Positions 1 through 5,579 of a DNA stretch of 6,301 nucleotides are shown in pieces (the first letter of the stretch is position 1; every line of letters starts with the position of its first letter). The position numbers and the translations under genes were made by a program. A model generated the notes under the pieces. It made no database searches. It saw nothing but the letters and a program-made list of their open reading frames with translations, and was not told the origin of the DNA. Origin of the DNA: an uncultured cyanobacterium (lineage in GTDB: Bacteria > Cyanobacteriota > Cyanobacteriia > PCC-6307 > Cyanobiaceae); the NCBI GenBank assembly GCA_903831165.1, contig CAIKWV010000151.1, forward strand, positions 1 to 6,301, given 5' to 3'.

Positions 1-206
1 ACATCCAGCAGCCGTTCGGCCCGGTGGTTGATCAGGAACACCCGGTCACCGGGATCGACGATCAGCCAGCCACTGGGGCTGGCGTTGAGCCAGCGGATCA
101 GCTGGGTGCGAACCAGCGGGCTGAAGGAGCGGTTGCCGGGGCCGCGCGGGCGGGGCAACAGCAGGCCGAGGCCGAGCCCGACCAGAGCCGCCAGGAGAAA
201 CCCCAC
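1..206 (-). CDS. phoR: Phosphate-sensing histidine kinase PhoR/SphS, N-terminal part (runs off left edge)
   Basis: This is the start of the sensor kinase that phosphorylates the neighbouring response regulator when phosphate is low. Only 68 codons are visible. Residues about 2-17 form a hydrophobic membrane anchor (GFLLAALVGLGLGLLL), followed by a basic PRPRG turn that should stay cytoplasmic. From about residue 45 the sequence SGWLIVDPGDRVFLIN is the beginning of a PAS-type sensor domain. The short anchor followed by PAS, with no periplasmic loop, is the layout known for cyanobacterial SphS/PhoR. The kinase domains lie outside the window. I chose the GTG at 206-204 because it starts one base after the phoB stop codon, and no ATG lies in frame between that stop and the anchor. 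The kinase identity rests on this N terminus plus its position directly behind phoB. Confidence 0.85.
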   Translation of the reverse strand, partial: MGFLLAALVGLGLGLLLPRPRGPGNRSFSPLVRTQLIRWLNASPSGWLIVDPGDRVFLINHRAERLLD

Positions 207-207
207 C

Positions 208-903
208 TCAACCGAACCGGTAGCCGAACCCGCGCACCGTCAGTAGGTGGACGGGGGCGGAGGGACTGGCTTCCAGCTTTTCGCGCAACCAGCGGATGTG
301 CACATCAACAGTTTTGCTGTCCCCGAAATAATCGATGCCCCAGACCTGCTCCAGCAATTTGTCGCGACTCCAGACCCGGCGGGGATGCTGCATGAACAGT
401 TCCAGCAGCCTGTATTCCTTGGGTGAAAGATTGACATCCAGTCCATCCCGGGTGACGCGACATTCCTCCGGGTAGAGCCTGAGATTGGCATGTTCGAGCA
501 CCGGTGGCACGGCTTCGGTGACGGGCTGGCTGCGGCGCAGCAGCGCCCGGCAGCGGGCCACCAGTTCGCGCATGCCGAACGGCTTGATCAGATAGTCATC
601 GGCCCCCACCTCCAGGCCCACCACCCGATCGGTTTCGCTGTCGCGGGCACTGACCACCAGGATCGGGGTGCGATCACCGGTACTGCGCAACTGGCGGCAG
701 AGCTCAAGGCCCCCCAGGCCGGGCAGCATCAGATCCAGCACCACCAAAGCGAAGCCGCCATCGGAGCCGGCCCGTTGCAGGGTCTCAAGGGCATCGCGGC
801 CATTGCCGCAGGCCGTGACATCGAATCCCTCAAGGGACAGGGCGTCGCGGATCGTCTCGCGGATCGTGTCGTCATCTTCAACGACCAGCAGGGAGGGTTG
901 CAT
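208..903 (-). CDS. phoB: Phosphate response regulator PhoB/SphR, OmpR family
   Basis: This is a two-domain transcription factor of 231 residues, the usual length for OmpR/PhoB proteins. The receiver domain covers about residues 3-120. It shows the acidic pair D10/D11, phosphoacceptor D57 in VVLDLMLPG, S85 in ILVVSA and K107 in YLIKPF. A linker leads to a winged-helix DNA-binding domain (about 135-231), with LSPKEYRLLELF, a recognition helix around KTVDVHIRWLREKLE and the final hairpin VRGFGYRFG. Its partner kinase follows one base downstream. In cyanobacteria this pair turns on phosphate uptake and phosphatase genes under phosphate starvation. I prefer the ATG at 903, which starts right at the receiver. 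A GTG at 951, overlapping the upstream stop as GTGA, would add 16 residues and cannot be excluded. Assignment to PhoB rather than RpaA/RpaB rests mainly on the adjacent SphS-like kinase. Confidence 0.9.
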   Translation of the reverse strand: MQPSLLVVEDDDTIRETIRDALSLEGFDVTACGNGRDALETLQRAGSDGGFALVVLDLMLPGLGGLELCRQLRSTGDRTPILVVSARDSETDRVVGLEVGADDYLIKPFGMRELVARCRALLRRSQPVTEAVPPVLEHANLRLYPEECRVTRDGLDVNLSPKEYRLLELFMQHPRRVWSRDKLLEQVWGIDYFGDSKTVDVHIRWLREKLEASPSAPVHLLTVRGFGYRFG

Positions 904-947
904 CCCGCCATTGTCGACCGAGAGATGGTCCGTCCAGAACAGAGGGA

Positions 948-1580
948 TCACCGTGGGGGCAGATGGCTGATCACCAGGCGCCGCTGACCGTCAAGACTCA
1001 GCCAGCCCTCCTGGCGCAGCAGACCGATCACACGGGTGACCGTGACCCGGGTGGTGCCCAGCGCGCTGGCCACCTCCTGGTGGGTGAGCCGCAGATCCAG
1101 CCGCAGCCCCTGTTCACAGGCCTGGCCGTATTCGGTGGCCAGCAGCTCCAGAAAGCCCCGCACCCGCTCCTCCACCCGGCGCAGGCCCATCAGGGCCAGC
1201 AGGGACTGGGACTGGCGGTAGCGCTTGGTCACCGCCTGCAGCATCGCCACCGAGAGATTGGGATCGGAGCAGATCTCCTCCAGGGTGAGGCACAGCAGGT
1301 CGGTGTCACTCAGGGTGCGGGCCTCAAAGGCCTCCACATCGGTGAGTGGCTCGCCGAACGGTTCGCTGGGCCCGGCCAGTCCGAGTAGTAAATCGTCGCC
1401 GTGGATGGTGATCGCGCCCAGCTTGACCATGCCCCGCACCACCAGCCAGATGCTGTTGCGCAGCATCGGTACCTGGCTGCCCGCCGCCAGATGCACCAGC
1501 GTGCGCTTGCGATAGCTGGCTTCCAGGAACTGACGGAATGCACCGCTGCCGGCAGCGCCACGGGAAGGCGTGAACACCAT
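948..1580 (-). CDS. Crp/Fnr-family transcription regulator, probably PtrA-like
   Basis: This 210-residue protein has a degenerate effector beta-roll (about 15-105), a long dimerisation helix (about 110-150) and a Crp-type helix-turn-helix (about 165-189). The recognition helix TTRVTVTRVIGLL matches the Crp/NtcA pattern. The cAMP-binding signature of true CRP (R-S in the phosphate cassette) is absent, so cAMP is probably not the ligand. The wing ends in QRRLVISHL. It is first in an operon with phoB and phoR and has a Pho-box-like site upstream. That context fits PtrA, the Crp-family phosphate regulator of marine picocyanobacteria, but orthology is inferred from family and position. NtcA is less likely, because NtcA is normally not linked to phoBR. 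I chose the ATG at 1580; an in-frame TTG at 1595 would add five residues. Neither has a clear ribosome binding site. The stop overlaps a possible phoB GTG start, suggesting translational coupling. Confidence 0.85.
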   Translation of the reverse strand: MVFTPSRGAAGSGAFRQFLEASYRKRTLVHLAAGSQVPMLRNSIWLVVRGMVKLGAITIHGDDLLLGLAGPSEPFGEPLTDVEAFEARTLSDTDLLCLTLEEICSDPNLSVAMLQAVTKRYRQSQSLLALMGLRRVEERVRGFLELLATEYGQACEQGLRLDLRLTHQEVASALGTTRVTVTRVIGLLRQEGWLSLDGQRRLVISHLPPR

Positions 1581-1654
1581 GAAAAGCCGGGCCAACGGGT
1601 TCGACGAACTGTATGGACGGTCCGTGGAGGGCTGGCAAAGGGGCGATCATCATT

Positions 1655-1673
1655 CGGTTAAGAGCTGGCTAAG
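1655..1673 (-). promoter_or_regulatory. Pho box: two 8-base direct repeats upstream of the Crp-phoB-phoR operon
   Basis: Read on the minus strand, the site is CTTAGCCA, a 3-base spacer GCT, then CTTAACCG. Cyanobacterial Pho boxes bound by SphR/PhoB are tandem 8-base repeats close to CTTAACCT with 3-base spacers, so the 11-base period and both half-sites fit. A third repeat is not recognisable on either side. The site ends 74 bases upstream of the chosen ATG of the Crp-family gene and points the right way. I infer that PhoB regulates its own operon. A possible -10 box (TACAGT, 1613-1608 on the minus strand) lies 41 bases further on. This is farther than in classical PhoB promoters, so the transcription start is uncertain. 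Confidence 0.6.
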
Positions 1674-1688
1674 GAGGTCGCTCAACAG

Positions 1689-1709
1689 GGCCCTGGCTCC
1701 TGCAGGGCC
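1689..1709. repeat. Perfect 7-base inverted repeat (hairpin)
   Basis: GGCCCTG at 1689-1695 pairs with CAGGGCC at 1703-1709 around a 7-base loop. No T run follows on either strand, so a normal intrinsic terminator is unlikely. It lies just outside the Pho box and could be a chance stem in GC-rich DNA. Confidence 0.35.
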
Positions 1710-1950
1710 GCCACGGGCGGGACCATCACCGCTGCCATTCGTTCGGGATTCGAGCGGAGCGGCTGCTTCGTCGCGGCAGGTCTTGGCGCAACCGTCCAGG
1801 AGCGACTTGCCCCAGCCCCCAGAGGCGCCCATGGCCCTGGTCGGCGGTCCCGCAGGCCGATGCAGCCAGGATTGCGGCGATGCTGCCTCGCACTCGACCC
1901 GATCTCCGCGGGGCTTGCGGCCGCCGGGCCGGAGGCTGCGCCGGTTCTCC

Positions 1951-1978
1951 GCAGGCGCGCCGCGGGATATCCGCCTGC
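1951..1978. repeat. Perfect 7-base inverted repeat with GATATC core
   Basis: GCAGGCG at 1951-1957 pairs with CGCCTGC at 1972-1978. The 14-base interior includes the palindrome GGATATCC (1965-1972, overlapping the right arm by one base). The element sits about 57-84 bases upstream of the start of the plus-strand gene at 2035, so it could be an operator or a leader hairpin. No function can be assigned. Confidence 0.35.
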
Positions 1979-2020
1979 CCTGAGCTGCCGTCCACCTCCA
2001 GAGTGGGGGCCGCTCGATGG

Positions 2021-2026
2021 AAGGAG
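2021..2026 (+). promoter_or_regulatory. Ribosome binding site that decides the start of the 2035 gene
   Basis: AAGGAG at 2021-2026 lies eight bases before the GTG at 2035, an ideal Shine-Dalgarno spacing. The in-frame ATG at 2017 lies upstream of this motif and has no comparable site, so GTG is the better start. Confidence 0.65.
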
Positions 2027-2034
2027 AACCAAGC

Positions 2035-2745
2035 GTGTTGAGGAAGCAACCCCTTCGCCGGCTTCGTAGCCGGCTGCATCGCCACCTGCTGAGCTGGATC
2101 CAGCGCCTGGAGCCCACGCCGCTCGATGCGGCCGCCCATCCGGCCGGGGCCGATGACCTGGCTGGGCTGATCTCGGAAGCGGTCGGCGTTGAGGCGGGCG
2201 GGCCAGACCAGCGGATGGAGGCCGAGGACGGGGCGCGACTGGAGGGCCCACGGCTGGACGGGGCGATGCCGATGCCCTTGCCTTCGGTGGTCCCCACCGG
2301 CGGATTGCTGGCCTTTTCCTCCGATCGGGCCGCCCTGTGTCCGGGTCAGCGGGAACCGCTGAACGTGGAGCAGGCCGTGCTCGCCAGGGACATGACCCTG
2401 CTCAAGCGGGAGGCGGCCGATGCCCTCGCCGCCCTGGGTTCCGCCCATGCTCTGGTGACCTCCGCCCGCCTGGCCCAGGTGCAGCAGCTGCGGCCCTTGG
2501 TGGAGAAGGGGGAGGTCCCCGGGGAGGCGCTCAAGGCCCTCGCTGCTGACTACCAGGGTTGGCAGAACGACCAGGTGCGGCTGTTTGACGCCCTGGCCCT
2601 GGTGATGCGAATGGAGGTGCCCGAGGGGATGGTGCTGGACCAGGTGGATCCGGCCCTGCAGCAACAGGCCAGGCAACATCTTGCTTCGCTCGCGGCCGAA
2701 TACCAACGCCGCCAGCTGCAGCATCAGATCAAGCGCCAGGGCTGA
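2035..2745 (+). CDS. Conserved-looking helical protein of unknown function
   Basis: I do not recognise this 236-residue protein. Residues 1-25 form a very basic amphipathic helix (LRRLRSRLHRHLLSWIQRL) that could bind membrane, nucleic acid or an acidic partner. Residues about 30-110 are alanine-, glycine- and proline-rich and probably disordered. Residues about 112-192 and 206-234 are predicted long helices rich in A, L, Q, E and R, suggesting a helical hairpin or short coiled coil; the last nine residues are QLQHQIKRQG-like and basic. There is no signal peptide, membrane segment or catalytic motif. Third codon positions are strongly G/C, as expected for a real gene here, and the GTG start has a good AAGGAG site. 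It diverges from the Crp-phoB-phoR operon across the 450-base gap and would converge with the possible small gene at 2905-3099. The antisense open frames are rejected on composition. Confidence 0.7.
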   Translation: MLRKQPLRRLRSRLHRHLLSWIQRLEPTPLDAAAHPAGADDLAGLISEAVGVEAGGPDQRMEAEDGARLEGPRLDGAMPMPLPSVVPTGGLLAFSSDRAALCPGQREPLNVEQAVLARDMTLLKREAADALAALGSAHALVTSARLAQVQQLRPLVEKGEVPGEALKALAADYQGWQNDQVRLFDALALVMRMEVPEGMVLDQVDPALQQQARQHLASLAAEYQRRQLQHQIKRQG

Positions 2746-2904
2746 GGTCGGCCCGATCGGTCCGGGGCCAGGCGGAATGGCGAGATCCGGCTGAGAAGGC
2801 TGTGTGTGCTGTCCGGATCCAGTCCCGCATCCAGTCCGTTGCCGGCGCTCCGCAGGCTGCCCCCACAGACGCTGGTCTGGCCGAGCGACCGCTCCGGCGC
2901 CGGA

Positions 2905-3099
2905 TCAGCCGATGCCGGATCCAGGCGGCCGGTACTGGTGGCCAGCCTGCTGCGGCTGAGCGGGACTGGCGGCCTGGCCCTGGAGGGGTTCCGTCCTGGC
3001 GCACCAACCCTGGAGCAGCCAGCCGGCACTGAGGATCGAAGCCTGCAGCAGCAGGCAGGTGGCGATCGAGGCCAGCAGGGGATCGTCCTTGTGCAACAC
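2905..3099 (-). CDS. Possible small single-pass membrane protein
   Basis: This is a 64-residue candidate. Residues about 8-31 (LLASIATCLLLQASILSAGWLLQ) make a good membrane helix, preceded by a short charged N terminus (HKDD) and followed by a Q/P/A-rich tail. From the GTG at 3099 the third codon positions are about 80% G/C. In the open frame upstream of it, which continues to 3339, the value falls to near half. That change supports a start around 3099 rather than the longer reading. It fits the gene layout, converging on the gene ending at 2745 and diverging from the linker gene at 3338. Against it, I see no ribosome binding site and do not recognise a family. Other frames in this stretch look like noise. 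Confidence 0.35.
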   Translation of the reverse strand: MLHKDDPLLASIATCLLLQASILSAGWLLQGWCARTEPLQGQAASPAQPQQAGHQYRPPGSGIG

Positions 3100-3214
3100 G
3101 ACGCGATCGGTCAGTGATGGGAGCGCTATCCCAGCGGCGGCGGCTTCTGGTCGCTGTCGTCTGCACGACAGGCGGAGGCCAGCTGCAAGACGCTCTCCAA
3201 GGAGCTGCGAGGCC

Positions 3215-3233
3215 ACCTCAATTTTCTTGAGGT
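3215..3233. promoter_or_regulatory. Perfect 7-base hairpin/inverted repeat upstream of the linker gene
   Basis: ACCTCAA (3215-3221) and TTGAGGT (3227-3233) form a perfect inverted repeat around a TTTTC loop, 104 bases before the linker ATG. It may be an operator or a hairpin in the mRNA leader. The 238-base interval 3100-3337 should hold the linker promoter. I could not find a convincing -35/-10 pair, an NtcA-type GTA-N8-TAC or a Pho-box pair there. A TTGACG at 3266-3271 has no -10 partner. Confidence 0.4.
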
Positions 3234-3337
3234 CACCCGGTGAGCCAGGAAATTCGCCGTACGGTTTGACGGTGATTGCGCCGCTGCGGCCTTTTGCCGG
3301 CACGGCTGATCGCCCTTCCTCCCTTGCCACCACTGCC

Positions 3338-4312
3338 ATGACCCTTGTACAGGCGCCCGCTCTGGGTATTGCGCGCTACGCCAATGATCGCCATAAGGAA
3401 AGTTGGTCCCGTGCCTCTGATAACGACAAGAATGTGATCATCCGGGCGGTGTACCGGCAGGTCCTGGGCCAGCAGTATGTGATGGAGAACGAGCGACTGA
3501 GTGGGGCTGAATCCCTGTTCAAGGACGGCGCCCTGAGTGTGCGGGAGTTCGTGCGCACGGTGGCTAAGAGTGGCCTGTACCGCTCGCGATTCTTCGATAA
3601 TTGCAACGCCTATCGCTTCATCGAGCTCAACTTCAAGCACCTGCTGGGTCGCGCTCCTCAGAACAAGGCCGAGATGCTGCATCACTTCACGATTCTGCAG
3701 GAGCAGGGCGTAGAAGCTGAGATTGATTCCTACCTCGACAGCAGCGAGTATCAGGAGCGCTTCGGCCAGGATGTCGTGCCCTACCTGCATGGCTGGGATT
3801 ACTCCAAGGGCCATCAGGGCCGCCAGTTTTCCTGGCTGATGCAGCTGGCCTCCGGCGCCGCCGCCTCCGTCAAGGGCGACCGCAGCGGCATCCAGGCGGC
3901 GCTCAACCGCTCGCTGCACCAGAACCAGCCGGTGGCGGTCCGTGGCGCCGCCCCTGCCGTGATCCTGCGCAATGTGCCCGTGCGCCGGGACTACAGCGGC
4001 ATCAGCACGGAGGGGCCGTTCCGGGCCATCGTCTCGGACCAGGATGGCCTGCATGGCGGCGAGGCCCCTGGCGCGGCCCCCAGGAGCGCCTCCCAGGATC
4101 ACCGCCAGGAGGCGCTGCGGGTCTCACCAGCCCTGCGCGGCACCAACAGTGGCGCCGGCCGCCTGGTGACGATCAAGGCCACCGGCATCGCCGACAACGC
4201 CTACGTGCGCAGTGGTTCCTACGTGCTGCGGGTTCCCTTCAGCCGCATGAATGAGGCCCTGCAACGGGTCAGCCGCCTCGGCGGCCGGGTGATCGACGTC
4301 GTGGTGAACTGA
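3338..4312 (+). CDS. Phycobilisome rod linker polypeptide (PBS-linker domain plus C-terminal CpcD domain)
   Basis: Rod linkers sit in the central hole of phycobiliprotein hexamers on the cytoplasmic face of thylakoids, stacking the hexamers and tuning energy transfer. This protein has 324 residues. The PBS-linker domain spans about 20-155, with family hallmarks IRAVYRQVLG (35-44), VREFVRTVAKSGLYRSRFF (68-86), FIELNFKHLLGRAP (94-107) and EIDSYLDSSEY (128-138). A glycine-, proline- and alanine-rich spacer (about 200-270) leads to a CpcD-type capping domain (about 274-324) with SYVLRVPF and GGRVIDVVVN. This two-domain build and length fit rod linkers of the CpcC or CpeC class, not the core-membrane linker or CpcG. 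I cannot tell from sequence alone whether it serves phycocyanin or phycoerythrin. I chose the ATG at 3338, whose N terminus MTLVQAPALGI fits the family. The frame is open 279 bases further upstream, but without linker-like sequence. No clear ribosome binding site is visible. No phycobiliprotein genes lie nearby. Confidence 0.93.
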   Translation: MTLVQAPALGIARYANDRHKESWSRASDNDKNVIIRAVYRQVLGQQYVMENERLSGAESLFKDGALSVREFVRTVAKSGLYRSRFFDNCNAYRFIELNFKHLLGRAPQNKAEMLHHFTILQEQGVEAEIDSYLDSSEYQERFGQDVVPYLHGWDYSKGHQGRQFSWLMQLASGAAASVKGDRSGIQAALNRSLHQNQPVAVRGAAPAVILRNVPVRRDYSGISTEGPFRAIVSDQDGLHGGEAPGAAPRSASQDHRQEALRVSPALRGTNSGAGRLVTIKATGIADNAYVRSGSYVLRVPFSRMNEALQRVSRLGGRVIDVVVN

Positions 4313-4338
4313 GTCATGACGCTCAGGGTCGTGGCGCC

Positions 4339-5229
4339 ATGAATCCAACCCTTTCGGCGCGCCTGCGGGACTGGCGGCAGGATCCCTATTGGCGGGTGCA
4401 TCCTCCGGCTCCGTGGTGTGTGCCGTTGGAACCGGCCACGGCCCTGCTCCATCTGGGCTGGTCTCCAGCTCCGATGGAGCCCCCGACCGCTGCTCCGCAG
4501 CCGGCGGTTGGCCCGTCCGAAGAACGACCCCCAGCCCCTGGGCCGGACCTGGATTCAGCCCCGGTCCAGGCGAGCAGCGAGGGCGGCGGCGACATGGGCT
4601 GTGCCGTTGTGGCGGGCGGCACGGTTGCGCGGCTGTCGCTGCCTGAGGGGGATGGCCTGGAGCGGCAAGCCGAACCGCTCAGACCGTTGCGCCAAGCCCC
4701 CGGGGCGTTGGCTGTCGCCCTGCAGGCCGCTGGGCTCCTGGCTGCTGAGCTGAGGTCAGATGAAGGAACTGCTGTTGAACCAACGACTCTTGAACGGGGG
4801 GCGGACGAACGGACAGCGACGGCGTTGATCGCTGCCCCATGGGCAGCGGATGGTCCGCCGGCTGTGGGGCGATCACTTGAGGGTCCAGCGGTGGTGATCT
4901 CTGCCCCCCGGACGGCAACCGTCGTGCGGTTGGCTTTGGTCCAGGCTGCGGGGGAATCGCCCAGGTCGCCAGCGGAGGGCCAACCGCGGTCGGCTCCGGC
5001 CCGCCCGGCCCGCCCGGCCCGCCCGGCCCCCCCGTTGCAACCCCTGATCGCTCTGCTGCTACTGGTGTTGATCAGCCTGCTGGAGGGCTGGGCGGCCCTG
5101 CGGCTGCTGGTTGGGCAGATTCGCGCCATCTGGTGGGCTCCGGCCCCGGAGGATCCAGCCGGCCAGCGCCCGTTGCGGCCTGTGGTTGCCGCCGGTCCCG
5201 TTGTCGGGCTGGCTGGGGAGACGGGCTGA
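4339..5229 (+). CDS. Proline/alanine-rich protein with a C-terminal membrane helix, function unknown
   Basis: This 296-residue protein begins 26 bases after the linker gene and is probably cotranscribed with it. The N terminus (about 9-40) is tryptophan-rich and looks conserved, with RLRDWRQDPYWRV. Residues about 42-230 are low complexity (A, P, G, E, R). Residues about 235-257 (PLIALLLLVLISLLEGWAALRLL) form one strong membrane helix, followed by a short tail with WW and P-rich sequence. The protein is therefore probably tail-anchored, with its long disordered part on one side. An ARP tripeptide repeat precedes the helix. No catalytic motif is visible. The position suggests a link to phycobilisomes or thylakoid membranes, but that is inference from adjacency only. 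The antisense frame 4386-5285 is long but of typical shadow composition. The start has no strong ribosome binding site. Confidence 0.65.
   Translation: MNPTLSARLRDWRQDPYWRVHPPAPWCVPLEPATALLHLGWSPAPMEPPTAAPQPAVGPSEERPPAPGPDLDSAPVQASSEGGGDMGCAVVAGGTVARLSLPEGDGLERQAEPLRPLRQAPGALAVALQAAGLLAAELRSDEGTAVEPTTLERGADERTATALIAAPWAADGPPAVGRSLEGPAVVISAPRTATVVRLALVQAAGESPRSPAEGQPRSAPARPARPARPAPPLQPLIALLLLVLISLLEGWAALRLLVGQIRAIWWAPAPEDPAGQRPLRPVVAAGPVVGLAGETG
4998..5033 (+). repeat. Four tandem copies of a 9-base unit GGCCCGCCC
   Basis: Three perfect copies and one copy with a single mismatch run head to tail. They encode A-R-P repeated just before the membrane helix of the 4339-5229 protein. Being a multiple of three, copy-number changes by slippage would lengthen or shorten the basic, proline-rich stalk without a frameshift. 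Confidence 0.8.
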
Positions 5230-5230
5230 T

Positions 5231-5404
5231 GTGTTGTCTTGGCAGGCCCTGACCCACCCAGACCCACGACTGCGGGAGCGCTCAACGGTCAACCCTCCTG
5301 TAACCCATTCATCGCCCCTGCCCCGAGCCGCCCTGCCCTCCTGGTTGGGCGCTCCAGGGCGGTTTGCCGTGATGTTGCCGGCGCAGCAGGGATTGAGGGG
5401 CTAA
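5231..5404 (+). CDS. Doubtful 57-residue open frame overlapping the upstream stop region
   Basis: A GTG at 5231 starts two bases after the stop codon of the 4339 gene (TGATGTG) and would be translationally coupled. The product (begins VLSWQALTHPDPRLRER, ends AQQGLRG) has a fairly G/C-rich third position but no recognisable domain, and no independent ribosome binding site. A GC-rich terminator-like stem lies inside it, which argues for non-coding DNA. I list it because the coupling geometry is suggestive; it is more likely noise than a gene. Confidence 0.2.
   Translation: MLSWQALTHPDPRLRERSTVNPPVTHSSPLPRAALPSWLGAPGRFAVMLPAQQGLRG
5325..5365 (+). terminator. GC-rich stem with short T run after the linker unit
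   Basis: CCGCCCTG (5328-5335) pairs perfectly with CAGGGCGG (5355-5362). The stem can extend by three pairs (two of them G-T wobbles) into the TTT at 5363-5365. The loop is 19 bases, long for an intrinsic terminator, and the T run is short. It is the best candidate for the end of the transcript from the linker gene and the 4339 gene. Confidence 0.4.
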
Positions 5405-5523
5405 TGCCAAGCAAGGTCAAAACTGCACTTTCCGATGAAAGAAGGCCGGCTTGAAATTAAAATCCTGCGTCTTTCAGTGATGGCAGGTCGGATCTTTTTG
5501 GTGCAGCCCAGTTTTTATGCGCC

Positions 5524-5556
5524 GAATGCATGCTCCGACCTTGCAATTATGCATTC
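5524..5556. promoter_or_regulatory. Inverted repeat GAATGCAT ... ATGCATTC, possible operator
   Basis: GAATGCAT (5524-5531) and ATGCATTC (5549-5556) are perfect inverted copies separated by 17 bases. Each contains the palindrome ATGCAT, 25 bases apart, about 2.4 helix turns. The element lies 78-110 bases before the start of the ribbon-helix-helix gene. Such proteins often bind short repeats in their own control region, so autoregulation is possible but unproven. Confidence 0.35.
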
Positions 5557-5579
5557 ATCGCATTGTGACTGGGTTGGCC

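Larger units (their letters stand above)
1581..2034. other. Long GC-rich gap between divergent genes, no convincing gene
   Basis: The first about 95 bases, next to the Crp-family gene, hold its leader, the Pho box and presumably its promoter. The remaining roughly 350 bases are very GC-rich and are open in several frames on both strands. None of those readings gives a recognisable domain, a plausible ribosome binding site or a convincing protein composition. Two short perfect inverted repeats stand out, at 1689-1709 and 1951-1978. The last 14 bases carry the ribosome binding site of the next gene. I see no clear sigma-70 promoter for the plus-strand gene that follows. Confidence 0.5.

Noticed and set aside
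490..987. Plus-strand open frame of 165 codons opposite phoB
   Set aside because: It lies antisense to a response regulator with all key residues intact; its composition (H, Q, A, G) is that of a shadow frame.
1649..1654. GATGAT/AATGAT next to the Pho box as a -10 element
   Set aside because: It would directly abut the Pho box, leaving no room for RNA polymerase contacts at the usual spacing, and it matches TATAAT poorly.
1726..2724. Long minus-strand open frame of 332 codons
   Set aside because: It is antisense to the 2035-2745 gene. Its product is rich in H, Q, G and L in the pattern typical of shadow frames in GC-rich DNA, and it has no domain, while the plus-strand frame has an ideal ribosome binding site.
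2817..2837. Short direct repeat ATCCAGTCC spaced by CGC
   Set aside because: Two 9-base copies without mobile-element or regulatory context in GC-rich DNA; most likely chance.
3258..3265. Palindrome CCGTACGG upstream of the linker gene
   Set aside because: An 8-base palindrome is expected by chance in a window of this size and composition, and it does not match a known cyanobacterial operator.
3233..4102. Minus-strand open frame of 289 codons opposite the linker gene
   Set aside because: It is fully explained as the antisense of a strongly recognised phycobilisome linker.
4386..5285. Minus-strand open frame of 299 codons opposite the proline-rich gene
   Set aside because: The product is an A/G/S/R-rich low-complexity string with no membrane helix or conserved-looking start, whereas the plus strand gives a tryptophan-rich N terminus and a clean membrane segment, and follows the linker gene closely.
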